Shown here piece after piece: positions 10,180 through 24,570 of a stretch of 64,000 nt of DNA. A program made the position numbers and the translations under genes. Source of the stretch: Auanema rhodensis (Eukaryota > Nematoda > Chromadorea > Rhabditida > Rhabditidae); NCBI GenBank assembly GCA_964057225.1, contig OZ059898.1, positions 1,116,001 through 1,180,000 of the forward strand, given 5' to 3'. The notes under the pieces were generated by a model. The model saw only the letters and a program-made list of their open reading frames with translations. It made no database searches and was not told the origin of the DNA. Numbering within the stretch: the first letter of the stretch is position 1; every line of letters begins with the position of its first letter.

Positions 10180-13100
10180 GTACATGGAAACTCAACATAC
10201 ACTAATGCATCATTTTTCAAACGATCATAACTAATTTTTGTATTAAGCGTTTCTCAATGTAGTATAGTGCATTTGATGCGGATTTTTAAGCTGCGTCGAT
10301 CTGTGTTATCAGATTTGCGCTAGCTTAAAAATGCACCGAGATATCAACTGATATAAGTTCACACTTATATCCTCGATTTTCACCCTGAAGAATTAATTTT
10401 TTCGTTGAATAACATTGTCCATCGTCTTTGCCTTGAAAAATGGAATCTAAAAACATCTACTTTTTGCTAAATTATTTTGAAATTTTTCGAAACAATTTTT
10501 GTCAAAATGTTTTTGGAAGCAATGTTGAGTGTACATGGAAACTCAACATACACTAATGCATCATTTTTCAAACGATCATAACTAATTTTTGTATTAAGCG
10601 TTTCTCAATGTAGTATAATGCATTCGATGCGGATTTTTAAAATGCGTCGATCTGTGTTATCAGATTTGCGCTAGCTTAAAAATGCACCGAGATATCAACT
10701 GATATAAGTTCACACTTATATCCTCGATTTTCACCCTGAAGAATTAATTTTTTCGTTGAATAACATTGTCCATCGTCTTTGCCTTGAAAAAAGGAATCTA
10801 AAAACATCTACTTTTTGCTAAATTATTTTGAAATTTTTCGAAAAAATTTTTGTCAAAATGTTTTTGGAAGCAATGTTGAGTGTACATGGAAACTCAACAT
10901 ACACTAATGCATCATTTTTCAAACGATCATAACTAATTTTTGTATTAAGCGTTTCTCAATGTAGTATAGTGCATTTGATGCGGATTTTTAAGCTGCGTCG
11001 ATCTGTGTTATCAGATTTGCGCTAGCTTAAAAATGCACCGAGATATCAACTGATATAAGTTCACACTTATATCCTCGATTTTCACCCTGAAGAATTAATT
11101 TTTTCGTTGAATAACATTGTCCATCGTCTTTGCCTTGAAAAAAGGAATCTAAAAACATCTACTTTTTGCTAAATTATTTTGAAATTTTTCGAAAAAATTT
11201 TTGTCAAAATGTTTTTGGAAGCAATGTTGAGTGTACATGGAAACTCAACATACACTAATGCATCATTTTTCAAACGATCATAACTAATTTTTGTATTAAG
11301 CGTTTTTCAATGTAGTATAGTGCATTTGATGCGGATTTTTAAGCTGCGTCGATCTGTGTTATCAGATTTGCGCTAGCTTTAAAATGCACCGAGATATCAA
11401 CTGATATAAGTTCACACTTATATCCTCGATTTTCACCCTGAAGAATTATTTTTTTCGTTGAATAACATTGTCCATCGTCTTTGCCTTGAAAAAAGGAATC
11501 TAAAAACATCTACTTTTTGCTAAATTATTTTGAAATTTTTCGAAACAATTTTTGTCAAAATGTTTTTGGAAGCAATGTTGAGTGTACATGGAAACTCAAC
11601 ATACACTAATGCATCATTTTTCAAACGATCATAACTAATTTTTGTATTAAGCGTTTCTCAATGTAGTATAATGCATTCGATGCGGATTTTTAAACTGCGT
11701 CGATCTGTGTTATCAGATTTGCGCTAGCTTAAAAATGCACCGAGATATCAACTGATATAAGTTCACACTTATATCCTCGATTTTCACCCTGAAGAATTAA
11801 TTTTTTCGTTGAATAACATTGTCCATCGTCTTTGCCTTGAAAAAAGGAATCTAAAAACATCTACTTTTTGCTAAATTATTTTGAAATTTTTCGAAAAAAT
11901 TTTTGTCAAAATGTTTTTGGAAGCAATGTTGAGTGTACATGGAAACTCAACATACACTAATGCATCATTTTTCAAACGATCATAACTAATTTTTGTATTA
12001 AGCGTTTCTCAATGTAGTATAGTGCATTTGATGCGGATTTTTAAGCTGCGTCGATCTGTGTTATCAGATTTGCGCTAGCTTAAAAATGCACCGAGATATC
12101 AACTGATATAAGTTCACACTTATATCCTCGATTTTCACCCTGAAGAATTAATTTTTTCGTTGAATAACATTGTCCATCGTCTTTGCCTTGAAAAATGGAA
12201 TCTAAAAACATCTACTTTTTGCTAAATTATTTTGAAATTTTTCGAAACAATTTTTGTCAAAATGTTTTTGGAAGCAATGTTGAGTGTACATGGAAACTCA
12301 ACATACACTAATGCATCATTTTTCAAACGATCATAACTAATTTTTGTATTAAGCGTTTCTCAATGTAGTATAATGCATTCGATGCGGATTTTTAAAATGC
12401 GTCGATCTGTGTTATCAGATTTGCGCTAGCTTAAAAATGCACCGAGATATCAACTGATATAAGTTCACACTTATATCCTCGATTTTCACCCTGAAGAATT
12501 AATTTTTTCGTTGAATAACATTGTCCATCGTCTTTGCCTTGAAAAAAGGAATCTAAAAACATCTACTTTTTGCTAAATTATTTTGAAATTTTTCGAAAAA
12601 ATTTTTGTCAAAATGTTTTTGGAAGCAATGTTGAGTGTACATGGAAACTCAACATACACTAATGCATCATTTTTCAAACGATCATAACTAATTTTTGTAT
12701 TAAGCGTTTCTCAATGTAGTATAGTGCATTTGATGCGGATTTTTAAGCTGCGTCGATCTGTGTTATCAGATTTGCGCTAGCTTAAAAATGCACCGAGATA
12801 TCAACTGATATAAGTTCACACTTATATCCTCGATTTTCACCCTGAAGAATTAATTTTTTCGTTGAATAACATTGTCCATCGTCTTTGCCTTGAAAAAAGG
12901 AATCTAAAAACATCTACTTTTTGCTAAATTATTTTGAAATTTTTCGAAAAAATTTTTGTCAAAATGTTTTTGGAAGCAATGTTGAGTGTACATGGAAACT
13001 CAACATACACTAATGCATCATTTTTCAAACGATCATAACTAATTTTTGTATTAAGCGTTTTTCAATGTAGTATAGTGCATTTGATGCGGATTTTTAAGCT

Positions 13101-13338
13101 GCGTCGATCTGTGTTATCAGATTTGCGCTAGCTTTAAAATGCACCGAGATATCAACTGATATAAGTTCACACTTATATCCTCGATTTTCACCCTGAAGAA
13201 TTATTTTTTTCGTTGAATAACATTGTCCATCGTCTTTGCCTTGAAAAAAGGAATCTAAAAACATCTACTTTTTGCTAAATTATTTTGAAATTTTTCGAAA
13301 AAATTTTTGTCAAAATGTTTTTGGAAGCAATGTTGAGT
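10180..13338. repeat. Five-monomer higher-order unit, nearly two copies (1755 bp)
   Basis: M30-M34 and M35-M38 share the order: tcctcg/atgg/gaaac copy, 112A copy (aaaatgcg; M31, M36), F copy, 74T copy with T217 (M33, M38). M34 is a type C copy with aaactg; after M38 the tract passes into a B copy (M39). M33 has gaaac and M38 has gaaaaaa, so one edge of the duplication lies within these copies. The 112A change is private to M31 and M36. Confidence 0.75.
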
Positions 13339-14040
13339 GTACATGGAAACTCAACATACACTAATGCATCATTTTTCAAACGATCATAACTAATTTTTGT
13401 ATTAAGCGTTTCTCAATGTAGTATAGTGCATTTGATGCGGATTTTTAAGCTGCGTCGATCTGTGTTATCAGATTTGCGCTAGCTTAAAAATGCACCGAGA
13501 TATCAACTGATATAAGTTCACACTTATATCTTCGATTTTCACCCTGAAGAATTAATTTTTTCGTTGAATAACATTGTCCATCGTCTTTGCCTTGAAAAAT
13601 GGAATCTAAAAACATCTACTTTTTGCTAAATTATTTTGAAATTTTTCGAAACAATTTTTGTCAAAATGTTTTTGGAAGCAATGTTGAGTGTACATGGAAA
13701 CTCAACATACACTAATGCATCATTTTTCAAACGATCATAACTAATTTTTGTATTAAGCGTTTCTCAACGTAATATAGTGCATTCGATGCGGATTTTTAAG
13801 CTGCGTCGATCTGTGTTATCAGATTTGCGCTAGCTTAAAAATGCACCGAGATATCAACTGATATAAGTTCACACTTATATCCTCGATTTTCACCCTGAAG
13901 AATTAATTTTTTCGTTGAATAACATTGTCCATCGTCTTTGCCTTGAAAAATGGAATCTAAAAACATCTACTTTTTGCTAAATTATCTAGAAATTTTTCGA
14001 AAAAATTTTTGTCAAAATGTTTTTGGAAGCAATATTGAGT

Positions 14041-17000
14041 GTACATGGAAACTCAACATACACTAATGCATCATTTTTCAAACGATCATAACTAATTTTT
14101 GTATTAAGCGTTTCTCAATGTAATATAGTGCATTCGATGCGGATTTTTAAGCTGCGTCGATCTGTGTTATCAGATTTGCGCTAGCTTAAAAATGCACCGA
14201 GATATCAACTGATATAAGTTCACACTTATATCCTCGATTTTCACCCTGAAGAATTAATTTTTTCGTTGAATAACATTGTCCATCGTCTTTGCCTTGAAAA
14301 AAGGAATCTAAAAACATCTACTTTTTGCTAAATTATTTTGAAATTTTTCGAAAAAATTTTTGTCAAAATGTTTTTGGAAGCAATGTTGAGTGTACATGGA
14401 AACTCAACATACACTAATGCATCATTTTTCAAACGATCATAACTAATTTTTGTATTAAGCGTTTCTCAATGTAGTATAGTGCATTTGATGCGGATTTTTA
14501 AGCTGCGTCGATCTGTGTTATCAGATTTGCGCTAGCTTAAAAATGCACCGAGATATCAACTGATATAAGTTCACACATATATCCTCGATTTTCACCCTGA
14601 AGAATTAATTTTTTCGTTGAATAACATTGTCCATCGTCTTTGCCTTGAAAAATGGAATCTGAAAACATCTACTTTTTGCTAAATTATTTTGAAATTTTTC
14701 GAAACAATTTTTGTCAAAATGTTTTTGGAAGCAATGTTGAGTGTACATGGAAACTCAACATACACTAATGCATCATTTTTCAAACGATCATAACTAATTT
14801 TTGTATTAAGCGTTTCTCAATGTAATATAGTGCATTCGATGCGGATTTTTAAGCTGCGTCGATCTGTGTTATCAGATTTGCGCTAGCTTAAAAATGCACC
14901 GAGATATCAACTGATATAAGTTCACACTTATATCCTCGATTTTCACCCTGAAGAATTAATTTTTTCGTTGAATAACATTGTCCATCGTCTTTGCCTTGAA
15001 AAAAGGAATCTAAAAACATCTACTTTTTGCTAAATTATTTTGAAATTTTTCGAAAAAATTTTTGTCAAAATGTTTTTGGAAGCAATGTTGAGTGTACATG
15101 GAAACTCAACATACACTAATGCATCATTTTTCAAACGATCATAACTAATTTTTGTATTAAGCGTTTCTCAATGTAGTATAGTGCATTTGATGCGGATTTT
15201 TAAGCTGCGTCGATCTGTGTTATCAGATTTGCGCTAGCTTTGAAATGCACCGAGATATCAACTGATATAAGTTCACACTTATATCCTCGATTTTCACCCT
15301 GAAGAATTAATTTTTTCGTTGAATAACATTGTCCATCGTCTTTGCCTTGAAAAATGGAATCTAAAAACATCTACTTTTTGCTAAATTATCTTGAAATTTT
15401 TCGAAAAAATTTTTGTCAAAATGTTTTTGGAAGCAATGTTGAGTGTACATGGAAACTCAACATACACTAATGCATCATTTTTCAAACGATCATAACTAAT
15501 TTTTGTATTAAGCGTTTCTCAATGTAGTATAGTGCATTTGATGCGGATTTTTAAGCTGCGTCGATCTGTGTTATCAGATTTGCGCTAGCTTAAAAATGCA
15601 CCGAGATATCAACTGATATAAGTTCACACTTATATCCTCGATTTTCACCCTGAAGAATTAATTTTTTCGTTGAATAACATTGTCCATCGTCTTTGCCTTG
15701 AAAAATGGAATCTAAAAACATCTACTTTTTGCTAAATTATCTAGAAATTTTTCGAAAAAATTTTTGTCAAAATGTTTTTGGAAGCAATATTGAGTGTACA
15801 TGGAAACTCAACATACACTAATGCATCATTTTTCAAACGATCATAACTAATTTTTGTATTAAGCGTTTCTCAATGTAATATAGTGCATTCGATGCGGATT
15901 TTTAAGCTGCGTCGATCTGTGTTATCAGATTTGCGCTAGCTTAAAAATGCACCGAGATATCAACTGATATAAGTTCACACTTATATCCTCGATTTTCACC
16001 CTGAAGAATTAATTTTTTCGTTGAATAACATTGTCCATCGTCTTTGCCTTGAAAAAAGGAATCTAAAAACATCTACTTTTTGCTAAATTATTTTGAAATT
16101 TTTCGAAAAAATTTTTGTCAAAATGTTTTTGGAAGCAATGTTGAGTGTACATGGAAACTCAACATACACTAATGCATCATTTTTCAAACGATCATAACTA
16201 ATTTTTGTATTAAGCGTTTCTCAATGTAGTATAGTGCATTTGATGCGGATTTTTAAGCTGCGTCGATCTGTGTTATCAGATTTGCGCTAGCTTAAAAATG
16301 CACCGAGATATCAACTGATATAAGTTCACACATATATCCTCGATTTTCACCCTGAAGAATTAATTTTTTCGTTGAATAACATTGTCCATCGTCTTTGCCT
16401 TGAAAAATGGAATCTGAAAACATCTACTTTTTGCTAAATTATTTTGAAATTTTTCGAAACAATTTTTGTCAAAATGTTTTTGGAAGCAATGTTGAGTGTA
16501 CATGGAAACTCAACATACACTAATGCATCATTTTTCAAACGATCATAACTAATTTTTGTATTAAGCGTTTCTCAATGTAATATAGTGCATTCGATGCGGA
16601 TTTTTAAGCTGCGTCGATCTGTGTTATCAGATTTGCGCTAGCTTAAAAATGCACCGAGATATCAACTGATATAAGTTCACACTTATATCCTCGATTTTCA
16701 CCCTGAAGAATTAATTTTTTCGTTGAATAACATTGTCCATCGTCTTTGCCTTGAAAAAAGGAATCTAAAAACATCTACTTTTTGCTAAATTATTTTGAAA
16801 TTTTTCGAAAAAATTTTTGTCAAAATGTTTTTGGAAGCAATGTTGAGTGTACATGGAAACTCAACATACACTAATGCATCATTTTTCAAACGATCATAAC
16901 TAATTTTTGTATTAAGCGTTTCTCAATGTAGTATAGTGCATTTGATGCGGATTTTTAAGCTGCGTCGATCTGTGTTATCAGATTTGCGCTAGCTTTGAAA

Positions 17001-17550
17001 TGCACCGAGATATCAACTGATATAAGTTCACACTTATATCCTCGATTTTCACCCTGAAGAATTAATTTTTTCGTTGAATAACATTGTCCATCGTCTTTGC
17101 CTTGAAAAATGGAATCTAAAAACATCTACTTTTTGCTAAATTATCTTGAAATTTTTCGAAAAAATTTTTGTCAAAATGTTTTTGGAAGCAATGTTGAGTG
17201 TACATGGAAACTCAACATACACTAATGCATCATTTTTCAAACGATCATAACTAATTTTTGTATTAAGCGTTTCTCAATGTAGTATAGTGCATTTGATGCG
17301 GATTTTTAAGCTGCGTCGATCTGTGTTATCAGATTTGCGCTAGCTTTAAAATGCACCGAGATATCAACTGATATAAGTTCACACTTATATCCTCGATTTT
17401 CACCCTGAAGAATTAATTTTTTCGTTGAATAACATTGTCCATCGTCTTTGCCTTGAAAAATGGAATCTAAAAACATCTACTTTTTGCTAAATTATCTTGA
17501 AATTTTTCGAAAAAATTTTTGTCAAAATGTTTTTGGAAGCAATGTTGAGT
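14041..17550. repeat. Five-monomer higher-order unit D-H-D-I-x, two copies (1755 bp)
   Basis: M41-M45 and M46-M50 repeat D, H (186A, ctgaaaac, gaaac), D, then a copy with the rare ctttgaaatg (M44, M49), then a variable fifth copy. M45 begins as a 95T copy with cttaaaa but ends with tctag and 345A like M40, while M50 ends with tcttg. M45 is therefore chimeric and marks a crossover point of the duplication. Confidence 0.75.
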
Positions 17551-18252
17551 GTACATGGAAACTCAACATACACTAATGCATCATTTTTCAAACGATCATA
17601 ACTAATTTTTGTATTAAGCGTTTCTCAATGTAATATAGTGCATTCGATGCGGATTTTTAAGCTGCGTCGATCTGTGTTATCAGATTTGAGCTAGCTTAAA
17701 AATGCACCGAGATATCGACTGATATAAGTTCACACTTATATCCTCGATTTTCACCCTGAAGAATTAATTTTTTCGTTGAATAACATTGTCCATCGTCTTT
17801 GCCTTGAAAAATGGAATCTAAAAACATCTACTTTTTGCTAAATTATCTTGAAATTTTTCGAAAAAATTTTTGTCAAAATGTTTTTGGAAGCAATGTTGAG
17901 TGTACATGGAAACTCAACATACACTAATGCATCATTTTTCAAACGATCATAACTAATTTTTGTATTAAGCGTTTCTCAACGTAATATAGTGCATTCGATG
18001 CGGATTTTTAAGCTGCGTCGATCTGTGTTATCAGATTTGCGCTAGCTTAAAAATGCACCGAGATATCAACTGATATAAGTTCACACTTATATCCTCGATT
18101 TTCACCCTGAAGAATTAATTTTTTCGTTGAATAACATTGTCCATCGTCTTTGCCTTGAAAAATGGAATCTAAAAACATCTACTTTTTGCTAAATTATCTA
18201 GAAATTTTTCGAAAAAATTTTTGTCAAAATGTTTTTGGAAGCAATATTGAGT

Positions 18253-20358
18253 GTACATGGAAACTCAACATACACTAATGCATCATTTTTCAAACGATCA
18301 TAACTAATTTTTGTATTAAGCGTTTCTCAATGTAATATAGTGCATTCGATGCGGATTTTTAAGCTGCGTCGATCTGTGTTATCAGATTTGCGCTAGCTTA
18401 AAAATGCACCGAGATATCAACTGATATAAGTTCACACTTATATCCTCGATTTTCACCCTGAAGAATTAATTTTTTCGTTGAATAACATTGTCCATCGTCT
18501 TTGCCTTGAAAAAAGGAATCTAAAAACATCTACTTTTTGCTAAATTATTTTGAAATTTTTCGAAAAAATTTTTGTCAAAATGTTTTTGGAAGCAATGTTG
18601 AGTGTACATGGAAACTCAACATACACTAATGCATCATTTTTCAAACGATCATAACTAATTTTTGTATTAAGCGTTTCTCAATGTAGTATAGTGCATTTGA
18701 TGCGGATTTTTAAGCTGCGTCGATCTGTGTTATCAGATTTGCGCTAGCTTTAAAATGCACCGAGATATCAACTGATATAAGTTCACACTTATATCCTCGA
18801 TTTTCACCCTGAAGAATTAATTTTTTCGTTGAATAACATTGTCCATCGTCTTTGCCTTGAAAAATGGAATCTAAAAACATCTACTTTTTGCTAAATTATC
18901 TTGAAATTTTTCGAAAAAATTTTTGTCAAAATGTTTTTGGAAGCAATGTTGAGTGTACATGGAAACTCAACATACACTAATGCATCATTTTTCAAACGAT
19001 CATAACTAATTTTTGTATTAAGCGTTTCTCAATGTAGTATAGTGCATTTGATGCGGATTTTTAAGCTGCGTCGATCTGTGTTATCAGATTTGCGCTAGCT
19101 TTAAAATGCACCGAGATATCAACTGATATAAGTTCACACTTATATCCTCGATTTTCACCCTGAAGAATTAATTTTTTCGTTGAATAACATTGTCCATCGT
19201 CTTTGCCTTGAAAAATGGAATCTAAAAACATCTACTTTTTGCTAAATTATCTAGAAATTTTTCGAAAAAATTTTTGTCAAAATGTTTTTGGAAGCAATAT
19301 TGAGTGTACATGGAAACTCAACATACACTAATGCATCATTTTTCAAACGATCATAACTAATTTTTGTATTAAGCGTTTCTCAATGTAATATAGTGCATTC
19401 GATGCGGATTTTTAAGCTGCGTCGATCTGTGTTATCAGATTTGCGCTAGCTTAAAAATGCACCGAGATATCAACTGATATAAGTTCACACTTATATCCTC
19501 GATTTTCACCCTGAAGAATTAATTTTTTCGTTGAATAACATTGTCCATCGTCTTTGCCTTGAAAAAAGGAATCTAAAAACATCTACTTTTTGCTAAATTA
19601 TTTTGAAATTTTTCGAAAAAATTTTTGTCAAAATGTTTTTGGAAGCAATGTTGAGTGTACATGGAAACTCAACATACACTAATGCATCATTTTTCAAACG
19701 ATCATAACTAATTTTTGTATTAAGCGTTTCTCAATGTAGTATAGTGCATTTGATGCGGATTTTTAAGCTGCGTCGATCTGTGTTATCAGATTTGCGCTAG
19801 CTTTAAAATGCACCGAGATATCAACTGATATAAGTTCACACTTATATCCTCGATTTTCACCCTGAAGAATTAATTTTTTCGTTGAATAACATTGTCCATC
19901 GTCTTTGCCTTGAAAAATGGAATCTAAAAACATCTACTTTTTGCTAAATTATCTTGAAATTTTTCGAAAAAATTTTTGTCAAAATGTTTTTGGAAGCAAT
20001 GTTGAGTGTACATGGAAACTCAACATACACTAATGCATCATTTTTCAAACGATCATAACTAATTTTTGTATTAAGCGTTTCTCAATGTAGTATAGTGCAT
20101 TTGATGCGGATTTTTAAGCTGCGTCGATCTGTGTTATCAGATTTGCGCTAGCTTTAAAATGCACCGAGATATCAACTGATATAAGTTCACACTTATATCC
20201 TCGATTTTCACCCTGAAGAATTAATTTTTTCGTTGAATAACATTGTCCATCGTCTTTGCCTTGAAAAATGGAATCTAAAAACATCTACTTTTTGCTAAAT
20301 TATCTTGAAATTTTTCGAAAAAATTTTTGTCAAAATGTTTTTGGAAGCAATGTTGAGT
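18253..20358. repeat. Three-monomer higher-order unit D-E-E, two copies (1053 bp)
   Basis: M53-M55 and M56-M58 read D-E-E. M55 has an E-type front (83G, 95T, ctttaaa) but a G-type end (tctag, 345A), whereas M58 is E throughout. M52 ends in tctag and 345A and precedes D, exactly as M55 does. The crossover that made the unit therefore most likely joined an E front to a G end inside M55. Confidence 0.65.
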
Positions 20359-23300
20359 GTACATGGAAACTCAACATACACTAATGCATCATTTTTCAAA
20401 CGATCATAACTAATTTTTGTATTAAGCGTTTCTCAATGTAATATAGTGCATTCGATGCGGATTTTTAAGCTGCGTCGATCTGTGTTATCAGATTTGAGCT
20501 AGCTTAAAAATGCACCGAGATATCGACTGATATAAGTTCACACTTATATCCTCGATTTTCACCCTGAAGAATTAATTTTTTCGTTGAATAACATTGTCCA
20601 TCGTCTTTGCCTTGAAAAATGGAATTTAAAAACATCTACTTTTTGCTAAATTATCTTGAAATTTTTCGAAAAAATTTTTGTCAAAATGTTTTTGGAAGCA
20701 ATGTTGAGTGTACATGGAAACTCAACATACACTAATGCATCATTTTTCAAACGATCATAACTAATTTTTGTATTAAGCGTTTCTCAACGTAATATAGTGC
20801 ATTCGATGCGGATTTTTAAGCTGCGTCGATCTGTGTTATCAGATTTGCGCTAGCTTAAAAATGCACCGAGATATCAACTGATATAAGTTCACACTTATAT
20901 CCTCGATTTTCACCCTGAAGAATTAATTTTTTCGTTGAATAACATTGTCCATCGTCTTTGCCTTGAAAAATGGAATCTAAAAACATCTACTTTTTGCTAA
21001 ATTATCTAGAAATTTTTCGAAAAAATTTTTGTCAAAATGTTTTTGGAAGCAATATTGAGTGTACATGGAAACTCAACATACACTAATGCATCATTTTTCA
21101 AACGATCATAACTAATTTTTGTATTAAGCGTTTCTCAATGTAATATAGTGCATTCGATGCGGATTTTTAAGCTGCGTCGATCTGTGTTATCAGATTTGCG
21201 CTAGCTTTAAAATGCACCGAGATATCAACTGATATAAGTTCACACTTATATCCTCGATTTTCACCCTGAAGAATTAATTTTTTCGTTGAATAACATTGTC
21301 CATCGTCTTTGCCTTGAAAAATGGAATCTAAAAACATCTACTTTTTGCTAAATTATCTAGAAATTTTTCGAAAAAATTTTTGTCAAAATGTTTTTGGAAG
21401 CAATATTGAGTGTACATGGAAACTCAACATACACTAATGCATCATTTTTCAAACGATCATAACTAATTTTTGTATTAAGCGTTTCTCAATGTAATATAGT
21501 GCATTCGATGCGGATTTTTAAGCTGCGTCGATCTGTGTTATCAGATTTGCGCTAGCTTTAAAATGCACCGAGATATCAACTGATATAAGTTCACACTTAT
21601 ATCCTCGATTTTCACCCTGAAGAATTATTTTTTTCGTTGAATAACATTGTCCATCGTCTTTGCCTTGAAAAAAGGAATCTAAAAACATCTACTTTTTGCT
21701 AAATTATTTTGAAATTTTTCGAAAAAATTTTTGTCAAAATGTTTTTGGAAGCAATGTTGAGTGTACATGGAAACTCAACATACACTAATGCATCATTTTT
21801 CAAACGATCATAACTAATTTTTGTATTAAGCGTTTCTCAATGTAGTATAGTGCATTTGATGCGGATTTTTAAGCTGCGTCGATCTGTGTTATCAGATTTG
21901 CGCTAGCTTAAAAATGCACCGAGATATCAACTGATATAAGTTCACACTTATATCTTCGATTTTCACCCTGAAGAATTAATTTTTTCGTTGAATAACATTG
22001 TCCATCGTCTTTGCCTTGAAAAATGGAATCTAAAAACATCTACTTTTTGCTAAATTATTTTGAAATTTTTCGAAACAATTTTTGTCAAAATGTTTTTGGA
22101 AGCAATGTTGAGTGTACATGGAAACTCAACATACACTAATGCATCATTTTTCAAACGATCATAACTAATTTTTGTATTAAGCGTTTCTCAACGTAATATA
22201 GTGCATTCGATGCGGATTTTTAAGCTGCGTCGATCTGTGTTATCAGATTTGCGCTAGCTTAAAAATGCACCGAGATATCAACTGATATAAGTTCACACTT
22301 ATATCCTCGATTTTCACCCTGAAGAATTATTTTTTTCGTTGAATAACATTGTCCATCGTCTTTGCCTTGAAAAATGGAATCTAAAAACATCTACTTTTTG
22401 CTAAATTATCTAGAAATTTTTCGAAAAAATTTTTGTCAAAATGTTTTTGGAAGCAATATTGAGTGTACATGGAAACTCAACATACACTAATGCATCATTT
22501 TTCAAACGATCATAACTAATTTTTGTATTAAGCGTTTCTCAATGTAATATAGTGCATTCGATGCGGATTTTTAAGCTGCGTCGATCTGTGTTATCAGATT
22601 TGCGCTAGCTTAAAAATGCACCGAGATATCAACTGATATAAGTTCACACTTATATCCTCGATTTTCACCCTGAAGAATTAATTTTTTCGTTGAATAACAT
22701 TGTCCATCGTCTTTGCCTTGAAAAAAGGAATCTAAAAACATCTACTTTTTGCTAAATTATTTTGAAATTTTTCGAAAAAATTTTTGTCAAAATGTTTTTG
22801 GAAGCAATGTTGAGTGTACATGGAAACTCAACATACACTAATGCATCATTTTTCAAACGATCATAACTAATTTTTGTATTAAGCGTTTCTCAATGTAGTA
22901 TAGTGCATTTGATGCGGATTTTTAAGCTGCGTCGATCTGTGTTATCAGATTTGCGCTAGCTTAAAAATGCACCGAGATATCAACTGATATAAGTTCACAC
23001 ATATATCCTCGATTTTCACCCTGAAGAATTAATTTTTTCGTTGAATAACATTGTCCATCGTCTTTGCCTTGAAAAATGGAATCTGAAAACATCTACTTTT
23101 TGCTAAATTATTTTGAAATTTTTCGAAACAATTTTTGTCAAAATGTTTTTGGAAGCAATGTTGAGTGTACATGGAAACTCAACATACACTAATGCATCAT
23201 TTTTCAAACGATCATAACTAATTTTTGTATTAAGCGTTTCTCAACGTAATATAGTGCATTCGATGCGGATTTTTAAGCTGCGTCGATCTGTGTTATCAGA

Positions 23301-23868
23301 TTTGCGCTAGCTTAAAAATGCACCGAGATATAAACTGATATAAGTTCACACTTATATCCTCGATTTTCACCCTGAAGAATTAATTTTTTCGTTGAATAAC
23401 ATTGTCCATCGTCTTTGCCTTGAAAAATGGAATCTAAAAACATCTACTTTTTGCTAAATTATCTTGAAATTTTTCGAAAAAATTTTTGTCAAAATGTTTT
23501 TGGAAGCAATGTTGAGTGTACATGGAAACTCAACATACACTAATGCATCATTTTTCAAACGATCATAACTAATTTTTGTATTAAGCGTTTCTCAATGTAG
23601 TATAGTGCATTTGATGCGGATTTTTAAGCTGCGTCGATCTGTGTTATCAGATTTGCGCTAGCTTTAAAATGCACCGAGATATCAACTGATATAAGTTCAC
23701 ACTTATATCCTCGATTTTCACCCTGAAGAATTAATTTTTTCGTTGAATAACATTGTCCATCGTCTTTGCCTTGAAAAATGGAATCTAAAAACATCTACTT
23801 TTTGCTAAATTATCTTGAAATTTTTCGAAAAAATTTTTGTCAAAATGTTTTTGGAAGCAATGTTGAGT

Positions 23869-24570
23869 GTACATGGAAACTCAACATACACTAATGCATC
23901 ATTTTTCAAACGATCATAACTAATTTTTGTATTAAGCGTTTTTCAATGTAATATAGTGCATTCGATGCGGATTTTTAAGCTGCGTCGATCTGTGTTATCA
24001 GATTTGAGCTAGCTTAAAAATGCACCGAGATATCGACTGATATAAGTTCACACTTATATCCTCGATTTTCACCCTGAAGAATTAATTTTTTCGTTGAATA
24101 ACATTGTCCATCGTCTTTGCCTTGAAAAATGGAATCTAAAAACATCTACTTTTTGCTAAATTATCTTGAAATTTTTCGAAAAAATTTTTGTCAAAATGTT
24201 TTTGGAAGCAATGTTGAGTGTACATGGAAACTCAACATACACTAATGCATCATTTTTCAAACGATCATAACTAATTTTTGTATTAAGCGTTTTTCAATGT
24301 AATATAGTGCATTCGATGCGGATTTTTAAGCTGCGTCGATCTGTGTTATCAGATTTGAGCTAGCTTAAAAATGCACCGAGATATCGACTGATATAAGTTC
24401 ACACTTATATCCTCGATTTTCACCCTGAAGAATTAATTTTTTCGTTGAATAACATTGTCCATCGTCTTTGCCTTGAAAAATGGAATCTAAAAACATCTAC
24501 TTTTTGCTAAATTATCTTGAAATTTTTCGAAAAAATTTTTGTCAAAATGTTTTTGGAAGCAATGTTGAGT
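23869..24570. repeat. Perfect tandem duplication of one J monomer (M69, M70)
   Basis: The two consecutive 351-base copies appear identical at every base by eye. Both combine the J markers (139A, 167G) with 74T (gtttttc), which the other J copies (M51, 59, 77, 82, 97, 100) lack. Sharing this private combination shows a single-monomer duplication after 74T arose in that lineage, probably the most recent event in the domain. Confidence 0.8.

Larger units (their letters stand above)
1..13689. repeat. Domain I of the array (M1-M39), 88A/111A and 314C monomers
   Basis: Thirty-nine copies are dominated by four types. Type A has TTTAA at 146-150 and T217. Type B has tcttcg at 191-196, 262T and C314. 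Type C has tataatg (88A), C95 and aaactg (111A). Type F has G83, T95, 148A and aaagg. The 88A/111A type occurs only in this domain. A 112A derivative (aaaatgcg) appears in M31 and M36. The 314C change breaks the A6 run as gaaac. The domain contains 3-, 4-, 5- and 6-monomer higher-order units, listed separately. Near 2107-4212 a few D-type and E-type copies typical of domain II are mixed in. Confidence 0.85.
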
